Below are positions 21,825 through 31,410 of a DNA stretch of 35,595 nucleotides, in pieces. The notes beneath the pieces are model-generated. The model did no database searches, was not told the DNA's origin, and worked only from the letters and a program-made list of their open reading frames with translations. Where the stretch lies: the NCBI GenBank assembly GCA_030141605.1, contig JAQGDQ010001541.1:1-35595 (forward strand). The letters are read 5' to 3'. Source of the stretch: Tubiluchus corallicola. Lineage: Eukaryota; Priapulida; Priapulimorpha; Priapulimorphida; Tubiluchidae. Every line of letters begins with the position of its first letter. Within the stretch, counting starts at the first letter, position 1. A program made the position numbers and the translations under genes.

Positions 21825-22604
21825 GTGAGTAATGATTTTAATTACGTGGGAGTCGGTCAAAAAGTCACGTGATCTGAAGCTAAATTTAGCCTAGATACTC
21901 ATCATTGCATTTGATGACATTAAAAATGTCAGTTAAAGGAGAAGATACCTGAAGGAGGTTTCTGAAAAATCGCCTTAAAATTATATTACTGTATAGCAAT
22001 TTTATGCATATATCGTGCTCGTGGTAAATAGAATTTTTGTTTGTCTTCATTTTATATCTCCCACAATTCCGCACCATTGCATGACGTCATATACGCACAA
22101 CGTAAATCAAGGAATGAACAGGCAATGTTAACTTAAACTGTGTCCCAAAAACTTTCCTTGCAAATCTATATTACTTAGCATTTGCTTACCTGCTGGAAAG
22201 ACTTATGTAACTAGAAATAATAATTTAAAAAGTTCGTGCCAATTGGTAAAATGTCGTTGACTCACCCTCCAGGGTGCGCCACGTACTAACCTAAAAGGTA
22301 TTTTTAATCTCATTGACAAGATACAGTAATTTAAAAAAATTTTAGTAACATTTCTGTTACATGAGCTCTGATTATTTTTCAAACTTCACGATGTTTCAAA
22401 CTTCACAATATCTAAACTTGTTTCAAACAACCTACTATTAAAATATCTGCGCTTAATGGAGTTTAAATTTACACATTATATACAGCGTTACTGCCGACGC
22501 AAGCCCTGTATGCAAAAAGGCAGTATGTAAGTGATATATAATTTCAAGACGATTTTTAGCTTCATGTAAGTGGAGAGTTTTCTTGTGCTTTAACTAGACG
22601 GAGG
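21825..22604. other. Intronic sequence
   Basis: AT-rich intron following the donor at 21825. No RNA gene, transposon end or tandem array is visible. Confidence 0.4.
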
Positions 22605-23020
22605 CTATTCAGTAGAAGTGCACATCCATGCCTTTGTATGAAGCCATTGTATTTGTTTTGACATTTTCTGACCTTTTGACCTTGAACTACCTTTTTGAAG
22701 CATAAAGAAATGGGATTCCAAGTCTTTCCCACACCCATACATCCATGTGCCAGGTTTCGTGATTATAACTTCTTTTGATTTGGTTCTATAGGTATTTTGG
22801 ATCTCACAACCTTGACCTTTAACCTTTTGTGATCCAAAAGGGTTACCCAAACATTTTGATGCATCCAAATGAAAAGGTTGATTACTGTAGCTTCATGCAT
22901 TTTAATTTCGTTATCATTTGGACAGACACACGCAAAAACAGGCAGACAGACGGACAGACAAAGACACACAGACCGACAAACAGACAAGCAGGCGGACAGG
23001 CACACACACACACGCACAGA
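22605..23020. mobile_element. Probable dispersed repeat with GACAGACA-rich tail
   Basis: Contains GACCTTTTGACCTTGAACTA (about 22670), CCATGTGCCAGGTTTCGTGA, ACCTTGACCTTTAACCTTTT (about 22808), then CATTTGGACAGACACACGCA and a run of GACA/GGCA/CACA to about 23020. Tandem ACCTTGACCTTT phrases followed by a GACAGACA run are a familiar layout of abundant interspersed repeats in marine invertebrates (recalled, not searched). No transposase or reverse transcriptase is present. Boundaries are approximate. Confidence 0.5.
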
Positions 23021-23158
23021 AAGAGAGGACTAAAGAGTATCAGGAAAAACACCCCACCCCCAGCGTTTATCAATCTCCTTTTGTCATTGCTCTTCCTAAT
23101 ACCTAAGTGTCCCTTAAAACAAGGATTATCTCAGCCCAAAAGCTGTTCTCTGCAGATT

Positions 23159-23527
23159 AAGCTGAGGAACAAGACACGTTGCGCCATCTGTGGACGAAAA
23201 ACGAAATAAATCTGCATTATAACCGACTTTCGCGTAATAATCATTACACACAAATCGTGCAGGCTGTACAGCGTTCATTGCTAAGCTGAGGAACAAGACA
23301 CGTTGCGCCATCTGTGGACGAAAAACGAAACAAATCTGCATTATAACCGACTTTCGCGCAATAATCATTACACAAATCGTGCAGGCTGTACAGCGTTCAT
23401 TGCTAAGCTGAGGAACAAGGTACGTTGCGCCATCTGTGGAGAAAAAACGAAACAAATCTGCATTATAACCGACTTTCGCGCAATAATCATTACACAAGTC
23501 GTGCAGGCTGTACAGCGTCCATTGCTA
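23159..23527. repeat. ~122-bp tandem triplicate
   Basis: Three copies starting AAGCTGAGGAACAAG at about 23159, 23283 and 23405. Each contains TTGCGCCATCTGTGGACGAA, CTGCATTATAACCGACTTTC and GTGCAGGCTGTACAGCGTTC. The open frames across it on both strands follow the repeat and are not supported as genes. Confidence 0.93.
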
Positions 23528-24735
23528 TTAACTCAAAAAACTCGGAATTAGTGCCGGTGAGATAAGCGGAAGCCAAGCGTGACGTAATTTATGTAAAGAA
23601 GCCAGACAAGCATGCCTAGCAGCTCATTCTGAGATTCGCTTTACGTTGAGGTGATTTTAAAGGAAAGGATTACAGTTTTTCTGACCCTGTTTCATTTTGA
23701 GCTAAAATATTCAGTTTACTGTTTCTAATAATTATCAAAATGTTTCAAATAACTAAATATTAGCTTACAAACTTACGTAACTAATTAAATTAAATACAGA
23801 GAGCGATGACGTCACAGGTGGGGAAATTTTTTTGCTTACTTGAACTTTGAAATTATTGTGTTGCAGTGTGACCCTCAAAACTTGGAGAATTTTGAAGTTC
23901 ACAAGCTGTGCTAATGCTTGATTTTAAGAAACAGTCCTGTGACGTCATGACTGGATCGGTTCTACTGATCTGGTACTGCGCATATTTTGTGCGCAACACG
24001 TTTTCCAGAAGCAGGTGTTGAAAACTGAAAGCGTGCAACAACAAAAATTAACTTTTCGCGATAATAATTTATTAAATAGGCCAAGTATTCCGGGTTCAAT
24101 GCCCGGATGATGCAAACTTTATAAAGTCAGACAGAGATTTGTTGAAGAAAAATTGCCAGTAAACTTGTCCTGTGTAGTTCGTGCTAGTTATTTCTACGGA
24201 ACAGGTGCTGTGATGATAAAAACACCTGTCCGTTTACCTGCTGAATAGCTCAGGTTTCGTACCTGCTGTTCAACGCCATTATACAATGGCTTCGTTTGGA
24301 CGAGGCCACCACAATGTAGAGGGGTGGGTCATAGACATAGACATTTATATTTTCTCCAAATGTGTCACGAATTTCGCATTTTACGAAAAAAATAAATGGA
24401 ATTTCGGTCCGTGACAATATGCTAGACTACTTTGCTCTAGGGTCTTAAACTGGGTACCGTTTTCCTTTAATCACATTTCGGATGTCAATAAATTCGTCAG
24501 ATTTTATTGTAGGTTATATATGCCACTAAACTGATATGCGATTTTATAATAGAATGTTTAGAAGATGTCACGATTTACTGATGTAGTAAAGGCAGGTTTT
24601 TTAAACTCATGATTCGTATTTTTAATATCTGTACTTATTTTTAATATATTTTTTGTAAATTTTCGTAGCTTTTCAATAGTACAAGAGATGTAGTATTTCT
24701 TAATTTTCAGTGTAGATTTTAAATTTTATGACATT
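23528..24735. other. Intronic sequence, nothing recognised
   Basis: About 1.2 kb of AT-rich intron. A short CCGGGTTCAATGCCCGG at 24090-24106 resembles a tRNA T-arm, but no cloverleaf can be built around it. No exon is needed here, because the exons at 21686 and 25502 join in phase. Confidence 0.45.
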
Positions 24736-24815
<80 letters not shown>

Positions 24816-24872
24816 TATCATCATCGTCGTCGTCGTCGTCGTCACCGTCATCGTCATCATCATCATCATATG
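24736..24872. repeat. (CAT)n microsatellite
   Basis: Long CAT/ATC run with a (CGT)n sub-block at about 24823-24841. It is followed by ATGTCCATTAGGTCTATG, a decayed version of the segment after the CAT tracts at 14755-15500, so it is probably another copy of that element's left part. Confidence 0.93.
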
Positions 24873-25231
24873 TCCATTAGGTCTATGCTTTTGTTTTGGT
24901 TATGAATGTGGTTAATGATTTAATACGTTTGCTTTCCACTGGCGCATTTTATAACACACCACAGGCAGTTATCGAGTGCAGCTTTTATATAAGTGCCACA
25001 TAACGAACAGGTGCAAGGTATTGCACAACAAGCAGTTGCGCAGCCTGCTTGAACATAAAAGCTATGCAAATACATGTAAGTAATAATGACAACGTAGAAA
25101 CTAGGTTAATAGCGTTTCTAATACACCACAAGTAATTGTTAATCTGCATATTACATATTAAATAATCATAAATTCTCAAAAGAGATGGGTGGGGCAGAAC
25201 TATCACCCTAGGGCGTCGTAAAGTCTGGATA

Positions 25232-25372
25232 CGCCCTGACTATTGGGCAGGCAGAATTCTAAAATAGACGAAATTTGTCCCCAAGACAGCTAAACACAGC
25301 TGTAATCCAGCAAAAAACGAAACACTGCTATGCCAGTGGTATGTCAGCACCACTTCCTAGCTAACGAAACCT
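25232..25372. mobile_element. Fragment of the dispersed element seen at 15450-15575
   Basis: ATTGGGCAGGCAGAATTCTA, then AAGACAGCTAAACACAGCTG, TAATCCAGCA and GTATGTCAGCACCACTTCC follow the same order as at 15455-15575, with scattered differences. It lies directly upstream of the terminal exon, and its right part is inside the 104-bp tandem duplication. Confidence 0.75.
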
Positions 25373-25510
25373 CATTTTCCTAATATTTATGTTTCAGAAC
25401 ATGAAGTAATAGAGCAAAAAACTAAACACTGTTATGCCAGTGGTATGTCAGCACCACTTCCTAGCTAACGAAACCTCATTTTCCTAATATTTATGTTTCA
25501 GAACATGAAC
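25310..25510 (+). repeat. 104-bp tandem duplication containing a 3' splice site
   Basis: Two copies offset by exactly 104 bases. The second runs from about 25414 to 25510. Each contains CACTTCCTAGCTAACGAAAC, CTCATTTTCCTAATATTTAT and GTTTCAGAACATGA, so the whole branch/pyrimidine/AG region of the terminal exon is present twice. After the upstream AG (25396-25397) the frame reads Asn-Met-Lys-stop; after the downstream AG (25500-25501) it is the long terminal frame. Confidence 0.93.
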
Positions 25511-25873
25511 AGAACGGCAGGGGACGAAGAAGAAGAAGAACAAAGGAAACATCAAAGCGCAGAGACAAAGAAACCCCACAGCAGATCGACGAGTCCTGAA
25601 GATTTGGGCTTCTTTGATGGTGAGGAAGCCAGCCAAGGCCACACCTCTCACAGGACACAGTCACAGATGCTTCACGAAGCTGCCAGCCAGTTACAGAGGA
25701 AAATCAAAATCAACATTAAGAATCTGCGCAGCTGCAGCACACCTAACCTGGTGCGCGAATTACGAGAATGCGAGGATAATTATTACTGCGCTCACAACTT
25801 TTCCATACGTCCTGTAGTTCCCAGAACTCAGCGTCCGGGAGTTCACAGGAATTATCCCCCTCGGCATATTTAA
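25502..25873 (+). CDS. Terminal coding exon of the unrecognised plus-strand gene
   Basis: Acceptor TATTTATGTTTCAG, phase 0, matching the phase-0 end of the exon at 21686-21824. It encodes 123 residues and ends in TAA at 25871-25873. The tail begins NMNRTAGDEEEEEQ, continues through a Ser/Pro patch (RSTSPEDLGFFDGEE), a likely helical basic stretch (LQRKIKINIKNLRS) and ends RNYPPRHI. It is polar and mostly low-complexity, as expected for a C-terminal tail. I do not recognise the family. No canonical AATAAA follows closely; ATAAAATAA near 25898 is a possible weak signal. Confidence 0.85.
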   Translation, partial: NMNRTAGDEEEEEQRKHQSAETKKPHSRSTSPEDLGFFDGEEASQGHTSHRTQSQMLHEAASQLQRKIKINIKNLRSCSTPNLVRELRECEDNYYCAHNFSIRPVVPRTQRPGVHRNYPPRHI

Positions 25874-26119
25874 AATTTCACCTGATTTTATTGTGTATAA
25901 AATAATTTTTAATGTAATTAATATTACAACTACTACCTTTGCTAATTATGAAAAGTTGATGTCAAACTTTATTAATTACAGCATCCTAATTGATTATTGC
26001 AGCCTCCTAAATGAGCAATAGGTAAATAGACCTGTGCACTTTATTATTCTAATGTAATTAAAACTGTAATCCTCTAAATTAAGCAATTTCTAAGTAAGAT
26101 AATCTTCGTTGTACAAGAT
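25874..26119. other. Probable 3' UTR / intergenic sequence
   Basis: AT-rich sequence after the TAA stop. No canonical polyadenylation hexamer is evident near the stop, so the transcript end cannot be placed. Confidence 0.4.
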
Positions 26120-26495
26120 TAAGCCTTTTCACAGTTCCAGCGATTGATGTTGATCGTGAAAAAGGTCAAAGGTTAAGTGTACCAGACAACCCCTTTGTTT
26201 ACACTTGACAACGATCCGAATCCCTTGCTATTGTAAGAGTAACAGTTTTAACAGCTAGCTAGAACCTTGCCTAGTTCATTTTTTCTTGTTCCCAAGCAAG
26301 ATCCTGCTAGTAAATCACTCTATGCACAGACTAAGGCAGTAAAGTCCACGTAAAACTACTGAAGTTACTGAACTCATGCGGCAGACGAGTTTGCTTTACT
26401 CGTAAAGGTTGTATTTAAGGCATGTTGGTGTGATACGCTTAACCTTTGACCAGCAGCAACTGCGCGTGCGCACAACGAAACTTTGAAGAGGTTTA
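26120..26495 (+). mobile_element. MITE, AGCCTTTTCAC family, copy 2
   Basis: About 376 bp. Left end TAAGCCTTTTCACAGTTCC; right end CGAAACTTTGAAGAGGTTTA as its imperfect inverse. AGGTCAAAGGTTA lies at 26163 and its reverse near 26447. The interior (CTAGTTCATTTTTTCTTGTT, GATCCTGCTAGTAAATCACT) matches 8813-9230. It lacks a short internal segment present in copy 1. Confidence 0.87.
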
Positions 26496-26544
26496 TTAGA
26501 ATTGTTCAGAACATCAACTGTGCCAAGTTATTGAAACTATTACG

Positions 26545-26613
26545 TTACGTTCATTGAAACAATGCTTCAAACAATGAAACAATGAAACAATGCTTCAAAC
26601 AATGAAACAGTGC
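26545..26613. repeat. Short AATGCTTCAAACAATGAAAC repeat
   Basis: AATGCTTCAAACAATGAAAC occurs twice, with extra AATGAAAC units between and a diverged partial copy after. Small local duplication. Confidence 0.85.
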
Positions 26614-27004
26614 TTTAACTGATTTCTGACTTGGCTGACAACATAAAAAAAACTAATTTAAAATAAAATTCAAATTCTTTACGTGTGAAAAATTTTCCGT
26701 GTACATTTTTGTTGACAAGACATTTGATTTTGAAAACTGCGGTTTTGCCTCCATGTTTGTTTGGATAAACAACAAAAACAACGACGATTGTAATGCAGCC
26801 CACATTGCTTGGCTCTTACAAATTCTCTATTATCTTTGTAAGTTGGTAAAACTATAATATTTTTGTATTTTTGTCAAGTAATATTTTAGAATCTGTCTTT
26901 TTGTATCGTGAAAACAAAGTTTTTTTAACACTGCTATTATAATGTCGTTTGAAATTGTGTAATCTATCGTATACATTAATTCTACTGGTATATATATATA
27001 AGAT
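26614..27004. other. AT-rich intergenic sequence
   Basis: No gene or repeat recognised. A short (TA)n run at 26990-27000 precedes the GC-rich island. Confidence 0.4.
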
Positions 27005-27390
27005 TCGAGGCTACAGCTTCGACGAGGGCACCATTTGCGGCGATCTATACATCAAACGAAATGTCTCGATCTAGTGTCGTGCCATTGGGGGTTTATTTTT
27101 CAAATCGGGTCCACCGGGAGGAACGGGGGGCGAAAACCTCCAAAAATTGCCATTTTTCGGCCGTTTTTTGCAAAAGTTATACCTCTTATTTCTGAAGAAC
27201 GGGAACGGGCCATGGGTGGTGCCGGGTATGGATAGATAGCCCGTTCAGTGCTGAGTGTCATAGGCGTATTTAGAATTTGCGAGAGGGCCACGGCGTCCCG
27301 TAACGGACGTTTTCCCGGACCCAACTCGCGATTTTTTCGAAATTTTGACCAAACAGCATGGTGGGACTCTCGGAAGGAGATATATTGATT
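27005..27390. other. GC-richer island of unknown type
   Basis: About 385 bases clearly richer in G and C than the flanks (GGCACCATTTGCGGCGATCT, GGGTCCACCGGGAGGAACGG, GGGAACGGGCCATGGGTGGT). Modest open frames exist on both strands over the same bases, neither with splice sites or recognisable protein features. It may be an unclassified dispersed element. I can assign no function. Confidence 0.35.
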
Positions 27391-27950
27391 ATTATTATCA
27401 AAGATTTTTTTAATAATATCAAAAACGTATTCGAGTGATAATTAAATTTGATTTTTATATAAAGATTATGTACATATACACGATTTTATACACGCGTACT
27501 GAAAAAATATAATAATAATAATAATATAGTGCAAAAAGCGCAGAAATTTCATAACATACGAAATCTAAGATATTGTTTATAGAACAGAACACAGAACATT
27601 GTGAAACGTCATAGAATGAAACTTTTAGCAAGTTTTAAATAACTGACAATTATGTAAAGCGTAAACCTTGTTCATCAGATACATTTGATGGTAACATTTA
27701 ATATCTAAAAGAATAAAATAATTAAGATATTTATTAATAAAAGAACAATATTAATTAAAAACTTTAATTTACAACTGTTTAAAAAACATGTCCAAACGTT
27801 TCAACAGCAATCAGCTGTCATCATCAGTGCTACATTCTACAAACAACAATCAGTTTATATAGGCAGAGCCTACTGTATGGAAAATTAAGCACTAATTATG
27901 TATTTACAAAGAAGCCAAAGTAATGAATAAACAGACCTGTAGAAAAAAAA
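27391..27950. other. AT-rich intergenic sequence
   Basis: AT-rich, with a short (AAT)n near 27510-27527. Nothing else recognised. Confidence 0.4.
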
Positions 27951-28670
27951 TTGATACAGTAACAGATAGCTAAGTGTTTGAAAATAAAGTTAATGGAATT
28001 GAACTACTTTGCACATTAAGAGAAGGCTTATTGATACAGTAATAGATAGCTAAGTGTTTGAAAATAAAGTTAAAGGAATTGAACTACTTTGCACATTAAG
28101 AGAAGGCTTATTGATACAGTAATAGATAGCTAAGTGTTTGAAAATAAAGTTAAAGGAATTGAACTGCATTGCACATCAAGAGAAGGCTTATTGATACAGT
28201 AATAGGTAGCTGAGTGTTTGAAAATAAAGTTAATGGAATTGAACTACTTTGCACATCAAGAGAAGGCTTATTGATACAGTAATAGGTAGCTGAGTGTTTG
28301 AAAATAAAGTTAATTGAATTGAACTACTTTGCACATCAAGAGAAGGCTTATTGATACAGTAATAGGTAGCTGAGTGTTTGAAAATAAAATTAAAGGAATT
28401 GAACTACTTTGTACATTAAGAGAAGGCTTATTGATACAGTAATAGATAGCTAAGTGTTTGAAAATAAAGTTAATGGAATTGAACTACTTTGCACATTAAG
28501 AGAAGGCTTATTGGTACAGTAATAAATAGCTAAGTGCTTGAAAATAAAGTTAATGGAATTGAACTACTTTGCACATTAAGAGAAGGCTTATTGGTACAGT
28601 AATAAATAGCTAAGTGCTTGAAAATAAAGTTAATGGAATTGAACTACTTTGTACATTAAGAGAAGACTTA
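27951..28670. repeat. 80-bp tandem array, nine units without indels
   Basis: Exactly nine 80-bp units (720 bp) starting TTGATACAGTAATAGATAGC and ending AAGAGAAGGCTTA, with substitutions only. Variants group as neighbours (AGGTAGCTGAG in units 4-6; AAATAGC with GTGCTTG in units 8-9), consistent with local unit duplication. Confidence 0.96.
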
Positions 28671-29609
28671 TTATGGTACACAGATGAACTTTCTTTTATT
28701 AATAAGTCCCAGTTATTTGTAACTCTGGTCACAATGCTGAAATGATTACAATGAGCTTTGTGGCCAGAGGCACAAATGTGTGGCCATTAATTCCGGATTC
28801 GCCAAATCTAAACGAAATACCCGGATGTTCACATAATCTTACTTTAAAGTGTCTAGACGTTTCCCCATGGTAAGCTGCTACACTGAAATCCTGTCTAGAC
28901 ATTTGCACATGTTTTTAAAGTTGTAAATTAAGGTTTTTAATTAAAATTGTGTTGTTTTAATAATAAATGTTTTAAAATACCTCCGAATATAAATTGACCT
29001 AGAGTTAAAATATCATAAAAACACAAATAAACAACAATATTTGCAAATATTTCTAATGTAAATTAGCCCTTATATACAAGGCAGTTTACATATTAAATAG
29101 GTTATTAATTGGAAACATATATTAAACATTACACACTAAGTGAATCATCGCGCATTATTTACGTGCCTCTACATAGATAAACCATGCTTCAACTCGCATT
29201 GAGGTGCTGCCCAGGACTGTCAAACATGCGCCTACATCCACGTAGTGGTTCACTGTTTACTGCAATTTGTTAAAGACTTTATGATGATTTCATATAATTA
29301 TTTATAATAGGAATGTTCGTTCTTATTTAATTTACTGATCGCCACAAAACTATACATAGTTCACACTCGCTCGCAATCGAAGAATTAATTAATCTACAGC
29401 CAAAGAAGAAAAGGCTTCAAATTCGGCTGCAATACCGCTGTTTAGCAAAGGTTGGCATTTCTAATTTTTACTTCTTATCAACATGGAAAACAATTTTGTT
29501 TCGAAAGACAAAAGACTTGATTACAAGTATATTCTGCTTTGTAATTTCTATATATGACTCATAATAAACAGGAAAAGATACCCTTTCGTGGCACGTAGTG
29601 GCGCTGATG
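28671..29609. other. AT-rich intergenic sequence
   Basis: About 0.9 kb without a recognisable gene or repeat. It lies between the 3' ends of two convergent genes. Confidence 0.4.
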
Positions 29610-29788
29610 TAGCGTGAAGATACGGACGCGTTTTGCGGGGTGCGGAATAGATAAATCGGTTTATATTGTTTTCAGTGCACCCGTTTACGCAGCCTGCGCA
29701 TGCTTTATTCTTTTTCTGCAGCTATTTTATTGATTTTTTGCGCAATTCCGTGGGGTGAAAACGCATCCGCACCCGCATCCTCACACTA
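29610..29788. mobile_element. Possible small MITE with imperfect TIRs
   Basis: TAGCGTGAAGATACGGACGC at 29610 is an imperfect inverse of CGCACCCGCATCCTCACACTA ending near 29788 (about 13 of 16 terminal positions match). The interior is GC-richer than the flanks and includes GCGTTTTGCGGGGTGCGG and a related inverted CCGTGGGGTGAAAACGC. No clear target duplication, so tentative. Confidence 0.35.
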
Positions 29789-29889
29789 CCTAAACGCCAG
29801 TTAGGTGGTGTAACAACAAATCTAGTGTGAACAGGCTGTTGCAAAGTAGACCAGTTTGAAGTAGAACACAATCTAGATGTAAAACCAAT

Positions 29890-30281
29890 AAAGCCTTTTC
29901 ACAGTTCCGTTGTGCACACGTGCAGTTGCTGCAGGTCAAAGGTTAAGTGCACCACAGCAACATGTCTTAAGTACAACAGTAACGTGACACGTGTGTAAAG
30001 CAAAGCCGTCTACCGCATCAGTTCAGTAACTTCAGTTGTTTTACTTGGACTTTACTCAATTATGGATTAGTCTGTGCAGAGAATGATTTACTAGCAGGAT
30101 CTTGCTTGGGAACAAGAAAAAAATGAACTAGGTAAGGCTCTAGCTAGCTGTTAAAACTGTTACTATTACAATAGTATGAGCTGCGAGACGTTGTCAACTG
30201 TACACAAATGCGTTGTCTGGTACACTTAACCTTTGACCTTTTCACAATCATCATCAATCGCTGGAACTTTGAAAAGGCTTA
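29890..30281 (-). mobile_element. MITE, AGCCTTTTCAC family, copy 3 (inverted)
   Basis: About 392 bp, the reverse complement of copies 1 and 2. It starts AAGCCTTTTCACAGTTCCGT and ends GGAACTTTGAAAAGGCTTA, and the interior reads AGGATCTTGCTTGGGAACAA and AGCTAGCTGTTAAAACTGTT. DR1-like AGGTCAAAGGTTA occurs near both ends (about 29932 and 30224). It lies about 340 bases beyond the stop codon of the minus-strand gene. Confidence 0.87.
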
Positions 30282-30617
30282 TTTAATATGTACTATAGCA
30301 ATCATATTTAGGGATATTAGAATGTAGAGTAAGCCTATACAATATAAATAACTTTTCCACTCAATGCAAATTAGACGTAGTTTCAATTCAATGCTTTTTA
30401 CTTCCTTAGTATCATTATACTTTAATGTGATTTTCTAAATGAACGCTTTGTTTTGAACGCTAATAATAAAAAATAAAAAATAAACGGAAAACCTAGAGCA
30501 AGAATTGAACCAGCCTATAAGAATAACAATACAGGGCAAGAACCTTATAAAATGGCGCTTTGTGGTGCAGTAGGTGCGTTAGAAAAAGGCCAGTAGGCAC
30601 TAATAGTTGTAAACCAA
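30282..30617. other. Probable 3' UTR of the minus-strand gene
   Basis: AT-rich sequence downstream of the minus-strand TGA. No minus-strand AATAAA is obvious before the MITE, so the transcript end is not placed. Confidence 0.35.
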
Positions 30618-31392
30618 TCATCCGATCTGTATCTTTTGTAAAGAATCATGAAACGTGCTACTACCGCCCATATCATCAATGATTTGCTGAGCCGAATCAC
30701 TCATGTGTCTCTGCGCCCCCTTCCTTCTCCCCTGCCTCCTCCGTTCAGTGTATCCCTGCGACGTAGAGACGTCTCGTAGAGAATGCGTGTGCCTCTGATG
30801 ACGACGATGACGCTCCGATCTCACGTCGTCCTGCGAGAACTGCTTCAAGCTCCCCCTATGCGTGCCGTCACGTGATCCGTAACGCAAATCGCCCACTCTG
30901 GTCTTTGTTCTTATGGAATCTTCCCGCGAGCGCAGTCTGTCGTGTAGCGAACCGTAGGAATGAGAAATGGATTTGTGGGGGAGGTATTCGAGTAAATCCT
31001 TCTGAAATACCGTCTCACATTCGATGGTTGGTGAAATGAGATCGTCTAGTACAACAGTTGTTTCCTCGCTAGTTGCGTTCTTTGATGACATGGAAGACAT
31101 GGATTGAACGTGTGGCGAATCAGACGGTGACACGACTACGACTTCATCGGTTATAACTGCTGACTCGATTGTTTTAGCTGAGAATTCACAGTTTAACGGA
31201 TCCTTGTACTCGTTCGACATGGAATAAAGTCGACCGTCTTGTTCTTTGGTGAAACTGGATTCGGATTGGTGATGTGGAGCTCCGTTCCACATCATCGGAG
31301 TGAGCGAGTCCTCGTCGTTTCCGGAACCTCTCCGCGCTTTCATCGAGGAAAACTCCCTTAGTTCTGGATCGCCACTCACAGAGTCTCTGCTC
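30618..31392 (-). CDS. Terminal coding exon of an unrecognised minus-strand gene
   Basis: Read on the minus strand, the acceptor TTTTATTTCCAG precedes the first exon base at 31392. The exon runs 258 codons to TGA (30620-30618), and its first base is the third position of a split codon. It is the longest non-repetitive open frame in the window and clearly GC-richer than its flanks. The product is polar and Ser/Arg/Asp-rich (SRDSVSGDPELREF, an acidic/Ser middle, SHSYGSLHDRLRSREDS, then a basic RHRRHQRHTHSL and RRRQGRRKG). It has no membrane segment and ends SLQKIQIG. It is probably an intrinsically disordered C-terminal tail. Family not recognised; upstream exons are outside what I can see. Confidence 0.82.
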
Positions 31393-31410
31393 CTGGAAAT
31401 AAAAGGCATT

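Noticed and set aside
22763-23106. Cys/Val- and Asp/Arg/Gln-rich frames over the GACAGACA run
   Set aside because: Tetranucleotide-like tail of a dispersed repeat translated in several frames.
23126-23551. Open frames across the 122-bp triplicate that read like a repeated Cys-containing domain
   Set aside because: The repeat is near-identical DNA with small length differences, and frames are open on both strands; no start or splice context.
24085-24112. CCGGGTTCAATGCCCGG resembling a tRNA T-arm
   Set aside because: No D-arm, anticodon arm or acceptor stem can be placed around it; at most a decayed tRNA-derived element.
27035-27324. Opposing open frames in the GC-rich island
   Set aside because: Both strands are open over the same bases and neither shows a recognisable domain; reported only as an island of unknown type.
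30485-30580. GGTTCAATTCTTGC on the minus strand, tRNA B-box-like
   Set aside because: No cloverleaf or A-box at the right distance.
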